The notes under the pieces are model-generated. The model did no database searches and had not been told where the DNA came from. It was given only the letters and a program-made list of their open reading frames with translations. Made by a program: the position numbers and the translations under genes. Below are positions 6,883 through 15,628 of a stretch of 64,000 nucleotides of DNA, in pieces. The stretch lies in assembly GCF_039524395.1 (NCBI RefSeq), contig NZ_BAAAGO010000001.1. One strand, written 5' to 3'. Source of the stretch: Micropruina glycogenica. GTDB taxonomy: Bacteria; Actinomycetota; Actinomycetes; Propionibacteriales; Propionibacteriaceae. Position 1 is the first letter of the stretch. Every line of letters begins with the position of its first letter.

Positions 6883-7827
6883 ATGACTGATCGAGTCAGC
6901 CCTCGCCTACAGCGTCGGTGTCTCTCCGTCGTGCTATGCGTGGGTCTACTGGCGGGTGGCTGCTCACTCACACCCAGTGTGACTGATTCTCCAACAACGC
7001 CGCCAACAACGAGCAACACCGCCATCCCGAGCGGCCCACGCACGGTCGATGGCACTGGCGTGCCAACAGCTGCCTCTGCGGTGAAGGTGCTGGTCGATGA
7101 TTCATCGTTGATTGAGCGGCAACGCGGCATGGAGGCGATTGGGCCGCAGACCTTTTTTGTCTCAAGGTCGACGATTACCGTAAACGATTACGTCAATAAC
7201 AGACTTGTGGAGTTTCGACAGGGGAAGCGTCTACGCAGCTTCAAGTCACCCGGTCTCGATTGCTGTGAAGATATTCGCGTGGAGGGGTCCACGTACTGGC
7301 TACTCGCGGGTGACGCGGTGCGTTCATACACAGTCGTGGACTCTCGCTTGAAACGAACCTTGACTCGCGAACTGGCGGTCAACGACTCTACGCAGTGGCC
7401 AATGGGGAAATTGTCCCGCGAGGACGACAATCTCATCGCCACGCCTGCGAAGGGGAAACCTGAGATCATTGTTGGGCCCGGACCCCTGCCGGCCCGGCCC
7501 GAGTTTCTTCTGAACAAAAGCAGCGTGGAGATTCACGACGGCAAGTTCGCCATTGACCTCATGACACCTGGGACACCTGAGGACGCTACATTGCTCGCGC
7601 GCAACTCAACCAATTCCTGGTATTGGGTTTATGTTGACAGCCCGAGGAACTGGGGATACGTCTACCACCTCGACGCTGGCGGTACGATCCTCGAGACGTA
7701 CACGTTGCCTCGTCCCGGCGTCGTTGTGCCAAGCCGGCCCCTTCTTGTATCGGACGATGGCAAATTGTATCAAATGAACCTGACTAATCGGAGCGCTCGA
7801 GTCCTGGCAATCTCTCCCAATCGTTGA
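6883..7827 (+). CDS. Putative lipoprotein, unknown function
   Basis: A 314-residue protein starting at ATG 6883. A basic N-terminus (SPRLQRR) is followed by the hydrophobic segment CLSVVLCVGLLAGG and a Cys that fits a lipoprotein signal peptide. A Ser/Thr/Pro-rich linker (about residues 30-55) follows. The remainder is beta-rich with recurring short strands (FFVSRSTITVNDYVNNRLVE, YWLLAGDAVRSYTVVD, WYWVYVDSPRNWGYVYHLD) suggestive of a beta-propeller surface protein. Base composition is less GC-rich than the flanking operons and codon context is not host-like, so recent transfer is likely. No family is recognised. Confidence 0.6.
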   Translation: MTDRVSPRLQRRCLSVVLCVGLLAGGCSLTPSVTDSPTTPPTTSNTAIPSGPRTVDGTGVPTAASAVKVLVDDSSLIERQRGMEAIGPQTFFVSRSTITVNDYVNNRLVEFRQGKRLRSFKSPGLDCCEDIRVEGSTYWLLAGDAVRSYTVVDSRLKRTLTRELAVNDSTQWPMGKLSREDDNLIATPAKGKPEIIVGPGPLPARPEFLLNKSSVEIHDGKFAIDLMTPGTPEDATLLARNSTNSWYWVYVDSPRNWGYVYHLDAGGTILETYTLPRPGVVVPSRPLLVSDDGKLYQMNLTNRSARVLAISPNR

Positions 7828-7885
7828 ATTGGCGACGAGGCCCTGCACGCTCAGGGCCAAACAGCATTCGCGCGCGGCGCCGGGA

Positions 7886-8086
7886 TCACGCGTAAGAGAT
7901 GAACGTCGTACTCGTTGGCGGGGATTGCAATTGCATGACGTCGAGGTGAGGCGCAGGTCTTCGACGTCTCCCGCTTCCTGGTGCAGCGTCCCAGGGCTCG
8001 CCGTCTTCTCGGTTGAGCTTGTACTTGCGCAGGTAGTCGTAGTTGAACGACTTGTAGAACCTCACGTACATCGTCTTGATCAGCAT
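7886..8086 (-). pseudogene. N-terminal fragment of an AAA-family ATPase
   Basis: The frame starting at ATG 8086 encodes LIKTMYVRFYKSFNYDYLRK and then YKLNREDGEPWD. This opening is characteristic of a family of large SMC/OLD-like AAA ATPases, in which it precedes a Walker A motif. Here similarity stops after about 35 residues, before any Walker A, and unrelated sequence follows. It is a truncated relic in the mobile-debris zone left of the insertion sequence. Confidence 0.5.
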
Positions 8087-8494
8087 CGGAGGCGGCTCCT
8101 TCCAAGCGACATCGTAGAGCCAGGCCGCGCAAGTAGCTATTATCCGCCCGGGTGATGAAGACTGGCGAGAGACAGTGGCCCGTGCTCAAAGCTTCGGCAC
8201 GATCGTCGTCGTTGTGTAGTTCCCTGCCTCGGGGCAGCGCCAGTCCGCGTTGCTACTAAGAGCGACGGGTCGCGTCGTACTGCTTGAGGCAGGCGACATT
8301 GTCGACTGTCTGCAGATTGCGGAATCGGCAAAAGCCAATCCTGTCGTCGGGGCAAGCAGCATTCCTGTCATGAGAGCTAATAGGGGCCGTGCAGCTCTAT
8401 TCGCCGCGTGGATCGAGAGTTGATTGCCAAGCTCGCGTAACTTACGGGTAGCTGGCCAGTTTACACCGAACTGATTCGACGGGCAAGGAAGCGA
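8087..8494. other. Stretch with no convincing gene
   Basis: About 400 bases of lower GC content between the ATPase relic and the insertion sequence. The only suggestive frame is on the minus strand (8186-8371, 61 codons), whose start LALMTGMLLAPTTGLAFADS looks like a Sec signal peptide followed by a short Cys-containing peptide. It lacks a clear ribosome binding site and any known family, so I do not call it a gene. Confidence 0.4.
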
Positions 8495-8551
8495 CTTGAC
8501 TCACGTAAAAGGTCCGGGAAGGGCAGCGCGTGCCTCACATGAGGATGTCCG
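8495..8551. repeat. Left-end tandem terminal repeats of the IS
   Basis: Outer copy CTTGACTCACGTAAAAGGTC and CG at 8495-8516, inner copy CGCGTGCCTCACATGAGGAT and GTCCG at 8527-8551. Both share the pattern TG-x-CTCA-Y-x(6-8)-GTCCG. Confidence 0.8.
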
Positions 8552-8595
8552 CCTAGCTGTTGGGGTTCCCTGGCCCTGTGAGCAGGGAGTTGTCG

Positions 8596-9850
8596 ATGGC
8601 GTCGCGCCGTGATCTGACGAAAAAGTTCGCCCGCGAATACGCGAAGGCGGACAGAGCTGAGAAGAGCCATATCCTCGACGCGCTAGTGGCGTCGACGGGC
8701 TGGACCCGCGATCACGCCCGCCGAGCGATCCGGGCCGCGGCCACCCGCAAGGGCGCGGCCCGTGACCAGCAGCGGAAACCACGCCCACGCAAGTACTCCT
8801 ACGATGCGCTGATCGTGTTGCAGGAGGTGTGGCGGATGGCCGGTCAACCATCGGGCAAGTACCTGGCCGTGGTGATGGAGGACACCCTGTGTCGGCTGGT
8901 TCGAGACCGTGAGCTCGGCAAGGTCGCCGACCGGGTCAGCGACACGGTGATCGACGAACTAAGGTCGATGTCGGCAGCCACGATCGACCGTTACCTGAAA
9001 CCGCACAAGGCTGCCGGCTACCCCGCCGCCGGCCTGTCCAGCACCCGACCCTCGCACATCCTGCGGTCCTCGATCCCAGTCCGGGCCGCGACCGACGACC
9101 CGATCACCGTGCCCGGGTTTCTGGAGTTGGACACTGTCGCTCACTGCGGCCACACACTCAAAGGCGAGTTCCTTCGCACCTTGTCAGCAACCGATCCGGT
9201 GACAGGCTGGACCATGCTGCGCAGCATCCGCAACAACGCGTTCGTGCACGTCCACAACGGCCTGGAATGGATCGCCAAACTGGCACCCCTCCCGATCGCC
9301 GGCATGGACTTCGACAACGGCTCCGAGTTCATGAACTGGTCCGTGATCGCCTGGTGCGACGACCACCACATCCCGATCACCCGCGGCCGGCCCTACCACC
9401 ACAACGACAACGCCCACATCGAGCAACGCAACGGCGACTGGGTCCGCCGCCACGCCTTCCGCTACCGCTACGAAACCGACACCGAACTCGCCCTGCTCAA
9501 CCAACTCTGGGACCTCGTCATGGCCCGCAAGAACCACCTCCTGCCCTGCGTCAAAGCCGTCGACTGGACCCAGACCCGCAGCGGCCGCAAGAAGCGTGTC
9601 TACGACAAACCCAAAACCCCCTACCAGCGGCTCCTCGACACCGGCCCGCCCGACCCCGCGACCCGTGCCCGGCTCGCAGCCGAACACGACAAGCTCAACC
9701 NCCACCCTCGACGACACCACCCGAACCCGACTCGCCGCCGAACACGACCTGCTCAACCCCGCCCGCATCACCCGCGGCATCAACCACATCCAGCAACAAC
9801 TCATCGACCTCGCCAAAGCACGCACCCTCGGCACCCGCCCCGCCGCCTAA
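8596..9850 (+). CDS. IS transposase, integrase-core (frame broken at an N)
   Basis: The transposase starts at ATG 8596 (SRRDLTKKFAREYAKA), with an N-terminal helical DNA-binding region to about residue 130. The DDE core follows: LELDTVAHCGH (first Asp, near residue 180), GMDFDNGSEFMNW (second Asp, near residue 235) and HNDNAHIEQRNGDWVRRHAF (Glu, near residue 277). The single N at 9701 puts the downstream part out of frame. After a +1 shift the protein continues TLDDTTRTRLAAEHDLLNPA to the TAA at 9848-9850. The segment RLAAEHD occurs on both sides of the N, so a collapsed tandem repeat or contig join is likely, not a natural frameshift. Confidence 0.85.
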
Positions 9851-9855
9851 CCATC

Positions 9856-9913
9856 CGGACATTTCATATGAGGCACGCGCCAATCACCCGCGGACATCTT
9901 GACGTGAGGCAAG
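9856..9913. repeat. Right-end tandem terminal repeats of the IS
   Basis: Inner copy CGGACATTTCATATGAGGCA and CGCG at 9856-9879, outer copy CGGACATCTTGACGTGAGGC and AAG at 9891-9913. These are the inverse complements of the left-end inner and outer copies respectively. Confidence 0.8.
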
Positions 9914-9957
9914 ACGACCTCTGGGCGCGTCTTTGTTCGAGGTGACGCGCCAGAGGG

Positions 9958-11193
9958 TCAGGCGGGGCGTTCGATGCCGAAGACGGCTTGCAGGCCGTCG
10001 AGGAACTCCTCCCGCCGACCCGAACTGGCCAGTTCGCGCGCTCGCACCGACGGCCGGTGCAGCAGCACGCCGGCGAAGTGCCGCAGCGCCGCCTCGGCCC
10101 GGTCGGCGGTCTCGGCGTCGTAGCGCCTGCGCACCCGGGCGATCTCGGCTTCGAGGGCGTCACCCACCTGGGCTCGCAGGGCGGCCACCGCCGGGCCGAT
10201 CGCCGCCGCGTCGTCGGCATGAGCCGCGGCCGCCTCGCGCACCAGCGCTTCGGCGTCGTCGGTCACCGCCAAGTGCTGCAGCGGGGCGTGCAGCTTGATC
10301 GCCTCGAGGTCGAGCAGTTCGACCCCTGGCAGTTCGACCACCCGGGGGTCGACGTTGCGGGGCAGGCCCAGGTCGATGATCACCCGGCGCCTGGTGTTCA
10401 GCTCGGGCCGGCCCACGGGGCACTGCGCGGCGAGGTGGCTGGTGACCGGGCACGAGCCGTCCAGCAGTTCGGGGCCGACCACGATGTCGGGGCTAGTGGT
10501 GCAGCAGACGATCACGTCCACCCGGCCGGCGGCCGCGGCGACGGCATGCCCGCTCACCAGGGTGAGTCCGTGCCGCTGCGCGAACTCGGCGCCCCGGCCG
10601 GACGGCGACCACACCGTGATGTCGCCCACCCCCCGATCGCGCAGCGCTTCCAGGCACGAGGTGGCGTAGCGCCCGGTGCCGACCAGCAGCACCCGGGCGG
10701 TCGTCCAGTCGATCACGCGGTGAGAGGCCAGGTCGAGGGCGAGCCTGATCAGCGACGGACGGGCCGAGCCCAGGCCGGTGCGGCTGCGCACCGTGCGACG
10801 AGTCTGCAGGGCGTCGGAGAACACCCGCTGCAGCAGCGGGCTGGCGCTGCCGGTGCCCTCGGCGTGGTTGAGCGCGCGGCGCACCTGGCCGGCGATCTCG
10901 GGCTCGCCCACGACCACCGACTCGAGGCCGGCGGCCACGCCGAACAGGTGCCGCGCGGCTCGCTCGCCGCGCAACACCTGCAGTTCCCGGCCCAGGCTCT
11001 CCACCACCGGCACCGCGGCGCGGTCGACGTCGAGGTAGATCTCGAACCGGTTGCAGGTGCTCAGCACGATCTCACCGGCGACTCCGTCGCTGGCGAGCAG
11101 GGCATCGGCGAGCTCGTGACCCCACGTCGCGCTGAGCCGTTCGAGTTCGGCGAAGTGGTGCGTGCGATGGCTCGCGGTCAGGCACATCAGCAC
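9958..11193 (-). CDS. hemA: Glutamyl-tRNA reductase
   Basis: A 411-residue NADPH-dependent enzyme reducing Glu-tRNA(Glu) to glutamate-1-semialdehyde, the first committed step of tetrapyrrole synthesis. The N-terminal catalytic domain has CLTASHRTHHF and IVLSTCNRFEIY with the nucleophilic Cys. SVVVGEPEIAGQVRRAL follows, then the Rossmann motif VLLVGTGRYA and the C-terminal helical dimerisation domain. I take the GTG at 11193 (CTG ATG follow); a longer frame adds an improbable N-terminus. It is transcribed divergently from hemE across about 150 bp. hemC, hemB and hemL are not in this window. Confidence 0.93.
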   Translation of the reverse strand: MLMCLTASHRTHHFAELERLSATWGHELADALLASDGVAGEIVLSTCNRFEIYLDVDRAAVPVVESLGRELQVLRGERAARHLFGVAAGLESVVVGEPEIAGQVRRALNHAEGTGSASPLLQRVFSDALQTRRTVRSRTGLGSARPSLIRLALDLASHRVIDWTTARVLLVGTGRYATSCLEALRDRGVGDITVWSPSGRGAEFAQRHGLTLVSGHAVAAAAGRVDVIVCCTTSPDIVVGPELLDGSCPVTSHLAAQCPVGRPELNTRRRVIIDLGLPRNVDPRVVELPGVELLDLEAIKLHAPLQHLAVTDDAEALVREAAAAHADDAAAIGPAVAALRAQVGDALEAEIARVRRRYDAETADRAEAALRHFAGVLLHRPSVRARELASSGRREEFLDGLQAVFGIERPA

Positions 11194-11344
11194 CGCGCCA
11201 GCATAGACCGGCATCGCCGAATGCGGGTGATTCATCAGCGATTTGCCAGCTTTCGCTGACGCGAAGTGCGTAGTCCGGGGCCCATCGACCGAGTGTTGGG
11301 GGCACCGCACCCGAACAGCGGCGCCAGCGCATAGGGTGAGACAC

Positions 11345-12448
11345 GTGTCCGTCGTTCAGCTTGGCCCCACCCACCCGCTGAACTCGGATACCCGTGACGC
11401 CTGGCTGATCGCGGCCTACCGGGGTGAGCGGCCGCCGATGACGCCGGTCTGGTTCATGCGGCAGGCCGGACGGTCGTTGCCCGAGTACCGCTCCCTGCGC
11501 GTGGGCACTCGCATGCTGGACGCCTGCCTCACCCCCGAGCTCGCCGCAGAGATCACCCTGCAGCCGGTTCGCCGGCACGGAGTGGACGCGGCGATCTTCT
11601 TCTCAGACATCGTGGTGCCGCTGAAACTGGCCGGGGTCGAGGTTCAGATCGAGCCCGGGGTCGGCCCGGTGTTCGCCGCGCCCGTGGACTCGCCCGCCGC
11701 CGTCGAGAAGCTGCTCGCCGATCACCCGGCCGAGGCCCTGGACGGCGCGCTGGCCCCGATCACCGAGGCCGTCCAGCGCACGGTGGCGGCCCTGCGCATG
11801 TTGCCGGGCGGCCGCGATCCCCTGATCGGCTTCGCCGGGGCGCCGTTCACCCTGGCCGCCTACCTGGTGGCCGGCCGGCCCAGCAAAGATCACCTGGCGG
11901 CGCGGGCGATGATCCACCGGCACCCCGACGCGTGGGCGGCGCTGCTCGGCTGGTGCGCCGATGTGTCCGGACGGTTTCTGCGCGCTCAGGTGCTGGCCGG
12001 CGCGTCGGCGGTGCAACTGTTCGACTCGTGGGCCGGTTCACTGCCCGCCGCCACCTACGAACGACACGTCGCCCCGACGTCCAGGACCACGTTCGACGCG
12101 GTGCGCGACCTGACCGACGACGCCGGCCGTCGGGTGCCGCTGGTGCATTTCGCGGTGGGTGCGGGCGAGCTGTACCCGCTGCTCGACCTGGACGTCGACT
12201 GCGTGGGCGTCGACTGGCGCACCCCCTTGGACGACGCCGCCCGCCGCATCGGCGACACGGCGGTGCAGGGCAACCTCGACCCGGCGCTGCTGGGCGCACC
12301 CTGGCCCGTGCTGCGCGACGCCATCGACGACGTGCTGCGGCGCGGCGAATCGGCCACTGGCCATGTGTTCAACCTGGGCCACGGGGTGCCGCCCGACACC
12401 GACCCGGACGTGCTCACCCGCATCGTCGATTACGTGCACAGCGCATGA
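11345..12448 (+). CDS. hemE: Uroporphyrinogen III decarboxylase
   Basis: A 367-residue cytosolic enzyme converting uroporphyrinogen III to coproporphyrinogen III. The signature PVWFMRQAGRSLPEYR is near residue 38, AAIFFSDIVVPL near residue 80, FAGAPFTLAAYLV near residue 161, and the C-terminal GHVFNLGHGVPPDT near residue 338. The GTG at 11345 is chosen because it gives the normal family length; an upstream extension overlaps the hemA promoter. Its TGA overlaps the ATG of the following oxidase, starting a tightly coupled hemE-hemY-hemQ-hemH operon. Confidence 0.95.
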   Translation: MSVVQLGPTHPLNSDTRDAWLIAAYRGERPPMTPVWFMRQAGRSLPEYRSLRVGTRMLDACLTPELAAEITLQPVRRHGVDAAIFFSDIVVPLKLAGVEVQIEPGVGPVFAAPVDSPAAVEKLLADHPAEALDGALAPITEAVQRTVAALRMLPGGRDPLIGFAGAPFTLAAYLVAGRPSKDHLAARAMIHRHPDAWAALLGWCADVSGRFLRAQVLAGASAVQLFDSWAGSLPAATYERHVAPTSRTTFDAVRDLTDDAGRRVPLVHFAVGAGELYPLLDLDVDCVGVDWRTPLDDAARRIGDTAVQGNLDPALLGAPWPVLRDAIDDVLRRGESATGHVFNLGHGVPPDTDPDVLTRIVDYVHSA

Positions 12449-13764
12449 CCGACGTCATCGTGGTCGGTGCCGGCGCCGGCGGCCTGGTGGCCGCCTGGCA
12501 GCTGGCGCACGACGGCGCCCGGGTGCTCGTGCTCGACGCCTGGAAGTGGGCGGGCGGGCTGCTCGGACGCGCCGAGGTGGCCGGGCTCAGCCTCGACGTC
12601 GGCGCCGAGGGCTATTCGGTGCGCGGCGGTGCGGTCGCCCAACTGCTGGCCGATATTGACGCCGGCGACCTGATCGAGCGTCCCGAACCCGGCGGCGCCT
12701 GGCTGCAGACCGCCACCGGTGCCCACCCTATCCCGAAGGGCCTCTACTTCGGCCTGCCCGCCGATCCGACGGCGGCCGACGTGCGCGCGGTCGTCGGTGA
12801 CGTGCCGGCCGCGCAAGCCCCTCAGGGTGCCACGATGGCCGACTGGGCCCGGGCCGCCTATGGTCAGCGTGTGGTCGACGACCTGGTCACCCCACTGGTC
12901 GGCGGGGTGTACTCGACCACCCCCGAAGAGGTACGGCTGGCCGACCTCGCTCCGACCACCGCCGCCCTGGTCGAGGCCGGCACGCCGCTGCGCGAGGCGG
13001 TGGCCCGATCGGTGGCACCCCCGCCGCCGGGCGGCGCGGTCAACGGCATTCGCGGCGGCATGCACGCCCTCGTCGACCGGTTGGTGTCGGCCACCACCCC
13101 GGGCTCCGTCGAGGTGCGCTGCGGTCAGCCGGTGAGCCGCGTCGAGCGGACGTCCGGCGGTTGGCAGGTCACCACGCCCGCCGGCACCGAGCGTGCGCCC
13201 CTGCTGGTGATCGCCCTGCCCCTGGACGCCGCCGCCGCCCTATTGGGCGGTCCTGCGCCCGAGGCGCAGCCGGCCGCCCTGGACGTGATCACCCTGGTGC
13301 TCGACGACGACCTGACCGATGCCCCCCGCGGCACCGGCGTGCTGGTCGCGGCCAACGTGCCCGGCGTGGCCGCCAAGGCGCTCACCCACTCGACGGCCAA
13401 ATGGGGCTGGCTGCGCGCCGCCGCCGGCGGCCGCGAGGTGCTGCGGTTGTCGTACGGACGCCGCGGGCTGGCGCCGGTCACGTCGGTGCTGAAGCCGGCC
13501 GAGCTCACCGCCCTGGTGCGCGCGGACGCCGCCGCGCTGCTCGGCCGCCCGATCAGCGAGCCGCTCGAGATTCGCCGCACCGGCTGGCGCACCCTCCCGC
13601 CCGGCACCCCCGGGGTTGCCGCCTCCCGCGACTGGCTGACCGCGCGGGCCGGCGACGACCTGGCCCTGGTCGGCGCCGGCATCGCCGGCGTCGGGCTGGC
13701 CGCGGTCGTCCCACACGCGCGGGCAGAAGCCGCCCGCCTACTGAGAAAACAGGAGAAGCAATGA
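12445..13764 (+). CDS. hemY: Coproporphyrinogen III oxidase, HemY/CgoX type
   Basis: A 439-residue FAD enzyme of the protoporphyrinogen oxidase family. The N-terminus carries the dinucleotide motif VIVVGAGAGGLVAAWQLAHD, and the C-terminus has the FAD-closing ALVGAGIAGVGLAAVVPHAR. Since hemQ is the next gene, the pathway here is coproporphyrin-dependent, so this enzyme most likely oxidises coproporphyrinogen III to coproporphyrin III, not protoporphyrinogen IX. Its ATG overlaps the hemE stop, and it ends four bases into hemQ. Membrane association is likely peripheral; no transmembrane helix is visible. Confidence 0.92.
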   Translation: MTDVIVVGAGAGGLVAAWQLAHDGARVLVLDAWKWAGGLLGRAEVAGLSLDVGAEGYSVRGGAVAQLLADIDAGDLIERPEPGGAWLQTATGAHPIPKGLYFGLPADPTAADVRAVVGDVPAAQAPQGATMADWARAAYGQRVVDDLVTPLVGGVYSTTPEEVRLADLAPTTAALVEAGTPLREAVARSVAPPPPGGAVNGIRGGMHALVDRLVSATTPGSVEVRCGQPVSRVERTSGGWQVTTPAGTERAPLLVIALPLDAAAALLGGPAPEAQPAALDVITLVLDDDLTDAPRGTGVLVAANVPGVAAKALTHSTAKWGWLRAAAGGREVLRLSYGRRGLAPVTSVLKPAELTALVRADAAALLGRPISEPLEIRRTGWRTLPPGTPGVAASRDWLTARAGDDLALVGAGIAGVGLAAVVPHARAEAARLLRKQEKQ

Positions 13765-14432
13765 CCGAGCCGGGCCGCACGGGCTTCGCCGTCTGGACGG
13801 TGCTGCGCCGCGACGCGCTGAGCGCCGCCAACGCCGCCCCCGCCACCGAGTCTCTCGCCGACGCCATCACCGCGGTCGAGGCCGACGGGGTCACGGTGCG
13901 CGGCCTCTATGACGTCAGCGTGCTGCGCGCCGACGCCGACCTGATGCTGTGGCTGCACGGGCCGTCCGCCGAGGGCCTGCAGGCCGCCGTGCGTCGGTTG
14001 CGGCGCACGCACGAACTGGCCCCGCTGGCCCTCACCTGGTCGGCCATGGGCGTGCATCGTGACGCCGAGTTCAACAAGGCGCACGTGCCGGGCTTTCTGC
14101 GCGGTGAGCGGGCCCGCACCTGGCTGACCGTCTACCCCTTCGTGCGGTCGTACGACTGGTACGTGCTGCCCGACGACGAGCGCCGGGCGATGCTGGCCGA
14201 GCACGGCCGCAAGGGTGCCGCGTTCACGAGCGTGATCGCCAACACGGTGTCGTCATTCGCGCTCAACGATTACGAGTGGCTGCTGCCGATGGAATCCGAC
14301 GAGCTGACCGACCTGGTTGACATGATGCGCGACCTGCGCGCCACCAAGGCCCGGTTGCACGTGCGCGAAGAGGTGCCGTTCTTCACCGGACGGCTGATCG
14401 GCGTCGACGAGGTGGCCGAGGTGCTGGCATGA
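13761..14432 (+). CDS. hemQ: Coproheme decarboxylase (HemQ/ChdC)
   Basis: A 223-residue member of the chlorite-dismutase-like fold that converts coproheme to haem b with peroxide, the last step of the coproporphyrin-dependent route. Visible residues are the catalytic Tyr in VYPFVRSYDWYVL and the proximal His ligand in AMLAEHGRKGAAF; FALNDYEWLLPMES follows. GAGAAG precedes the ATG at 13761, which overlaps the hemY stop, and the gene end overlaps the hemH start. It lacks the Arg-based chlorite-degrading context of true chlorite dismutases and sits within the haem operon. Confidence 0.95.
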   Translation: MTEPGRTGFAVWTVLRRDALSAANAAPATESLADAITAVEADGVTVRGLYDVSVLRADADLMLWLHGPSAEGLQAAVRRLRRTHELAPLALTWSAMGVHRDAEFNKAHVPGFLRGERARTWLTVYPFVRSYDWYVLPDDERRAMLAEHGRKGAAFTSVIANTVSSFALNDYEWLLPMESDELTDLVDMMRDLRATKARLHVREEVPFFTGRLIGVDEVAEVLA

Positions 14433-15628
14433 GTCCGGTGGGCAGCAAGCCGCCGACCGCCTCGGGCGTCTTCTACGACCAGGGCGCACTGGTCGCCAGT
14501 GCGACCGCCGGGGCCGCGTCGGGACCCGAGCATGTCGAGGTGCCGACCCGCTATGACGCCGTGCTGTTGTCGGGGTTCGGCGGGCCCGAGGGCCAGGACG
14601 ACGTGATTCCGTTTCTGCGCAATGTGACCCGTGGCCGCGGCATTCCCGACGACCGTCTCGAAGAGGTCGCCCACCACTACCGCCACTTCGGCGGCGTCTC
14701 GCCGATCAACGAGCACAACCGCGAGCTGCGGGCGGCGCTCGAGGCGCGGCTGGCCGAGCGCGGCCTGCCGCTGCCGGTGTACTGGGGCAACCGCAACTGG
14801 ACGCCCTTCCTCAACGAGGCGATCGGCCGGGCACACGCCGACGGGCACCGCACGCTGATCGCCATTCCGACCAGCGCCTACTCGTCGTACTCGTCGTGCC
14901 GGCAGTACCGCGAAGACTGGGCGGACGCCCTCGAAGACACCGGCCTGCAGGCCGAGGTTCGCATCGACAAGGTGCGTCCGTTCTTCGACCATCCGGGCTT
15001 CGTGCAGCCCTTCATCGACGGCGTGGACGCCGCCATCGCCGAGGCCGCTTCGCACGGACTCGACCCCGCTGAGCTCGAGGTGCTGTTCTGCACGCACTCG
15101 GTGCCGACGATCGACGCCCAGTTGTCGGGCCCGCACGACGACAACGCTCTGGCGGGCGGCGCATACCCCGCGCAGCACCGGGCGGTCGCCGAGTACGTGA
15201 TGGCCCAGGCCGCGCCCGCGGTGTCATGGCAGCTGGTCTACCAGAGCCGATCGGGCCCGCCGCACCAGCCCTGGCTCGAGCCCGACGTCAACGACGCGAT
15301 CACGGCCCTGCAGGGCCGCCGTGGGGTGGTGCTGGTGCCGCTGGGCTTCGTCAGCGACCACATGGAAGTGATGTGGGACCTCGACACCGAAGCCGTCGAA
15401 ACGGCTGAAGAGGCGGGGTTGTGGGTGCGGCGCACCCCGACCCCTGGAGTCTCCGACGCCTTCGTGGACGCCCTGGTCGACCTGGTCGCCGAGCGGGTCG
15501 AGGGCCGTCCGGCCGGTCAGCGGGCGTCGGTCACTGCGCTGGGGCCCTGGTACGACGTGTGCCGTCCGGGATGTTGCGAGAACCGGCGGCTGGGGTTCAG
15601 GCCGGCCATCGCGGGTCTCGCACCGTAG
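14429..15628 (+). CDS. hemH: Coproporphyrin ferrochelatase (CpfC)
   Basis: A 399-residue class I ferrochelatase inserting Fe(II) into coproporphyrin III. An N-terminal extension of about 40 residues precedes YDAVLLSGFGGPEGQDD. Metal-site and core motifs include HYRHFGGVSPINEHNREL, YWGNRNWTPFL, FCTHSVPT with the catalytic His, and LVPLGFVSDHMEVMWDLD. The Cys in YSSYSSCRQYRED and the C-terminal CRPGCCEN cluster match the ligands of the [2Fe-2S] centre typical of actinobacterial enzymes. The start overlaps hemQ, and the last 32 bases overlap the tail of the convergent CDF gene. Confidence 0.93.
   Translation: MSPVGSKPPTASGVFYDQGALVASATAGAASGPEHVEVPTRYDAVLLSGFGGPEGQDDVIPFLRNVTRGRGIPDDRLEEVAHHYRHFGGVSPINEHNRELRAALEARLAERGLPLPVYWGNRNWTPFLNEAIGRAHADGHRTLIAIPTSAYSSYSSCRQYREDWADALEDTGLQAEVRIDKVRPFFDHPGFVQPFIDGVDAAIAEAASHGLDPAELEVLFCTHSVPTIDAQLSGPHDDNALAGGAYPAQHRAVAEYVMAQAAPAVSWQLVYQSRSGPPHQPWLEPDVNDAITALQGRRGVVLVPLGFVSDHMEVMWDLDTEAVETAEEAGLWVRRTPTPGVSDAFVDALVDLVAERVEGRPAGQRASVTALGPWYDVCRPGCCENRRLGFRPAIAGLAP

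Larger units (their letters stand above)
8495..9913 (+). mobile_element. Insertion sequence with a DDE transposase
   Basis: A roughly 1.4-kb element defined by outer inverted repeats (8495-8516 and 9891-9913) and inner inverted repeats (8527-8551 and 9856-9879) around one transposase gene. No clear target-site duplication is visible at the outer ends. It lies just downstream of hemA (stop at 9958) without interrupting it. Codon context differs from neighbouring genes, consistent with recent arrival. An undetermined base at 9701 indicates an assembly ambiguity in the element. Confidence 0.85.
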
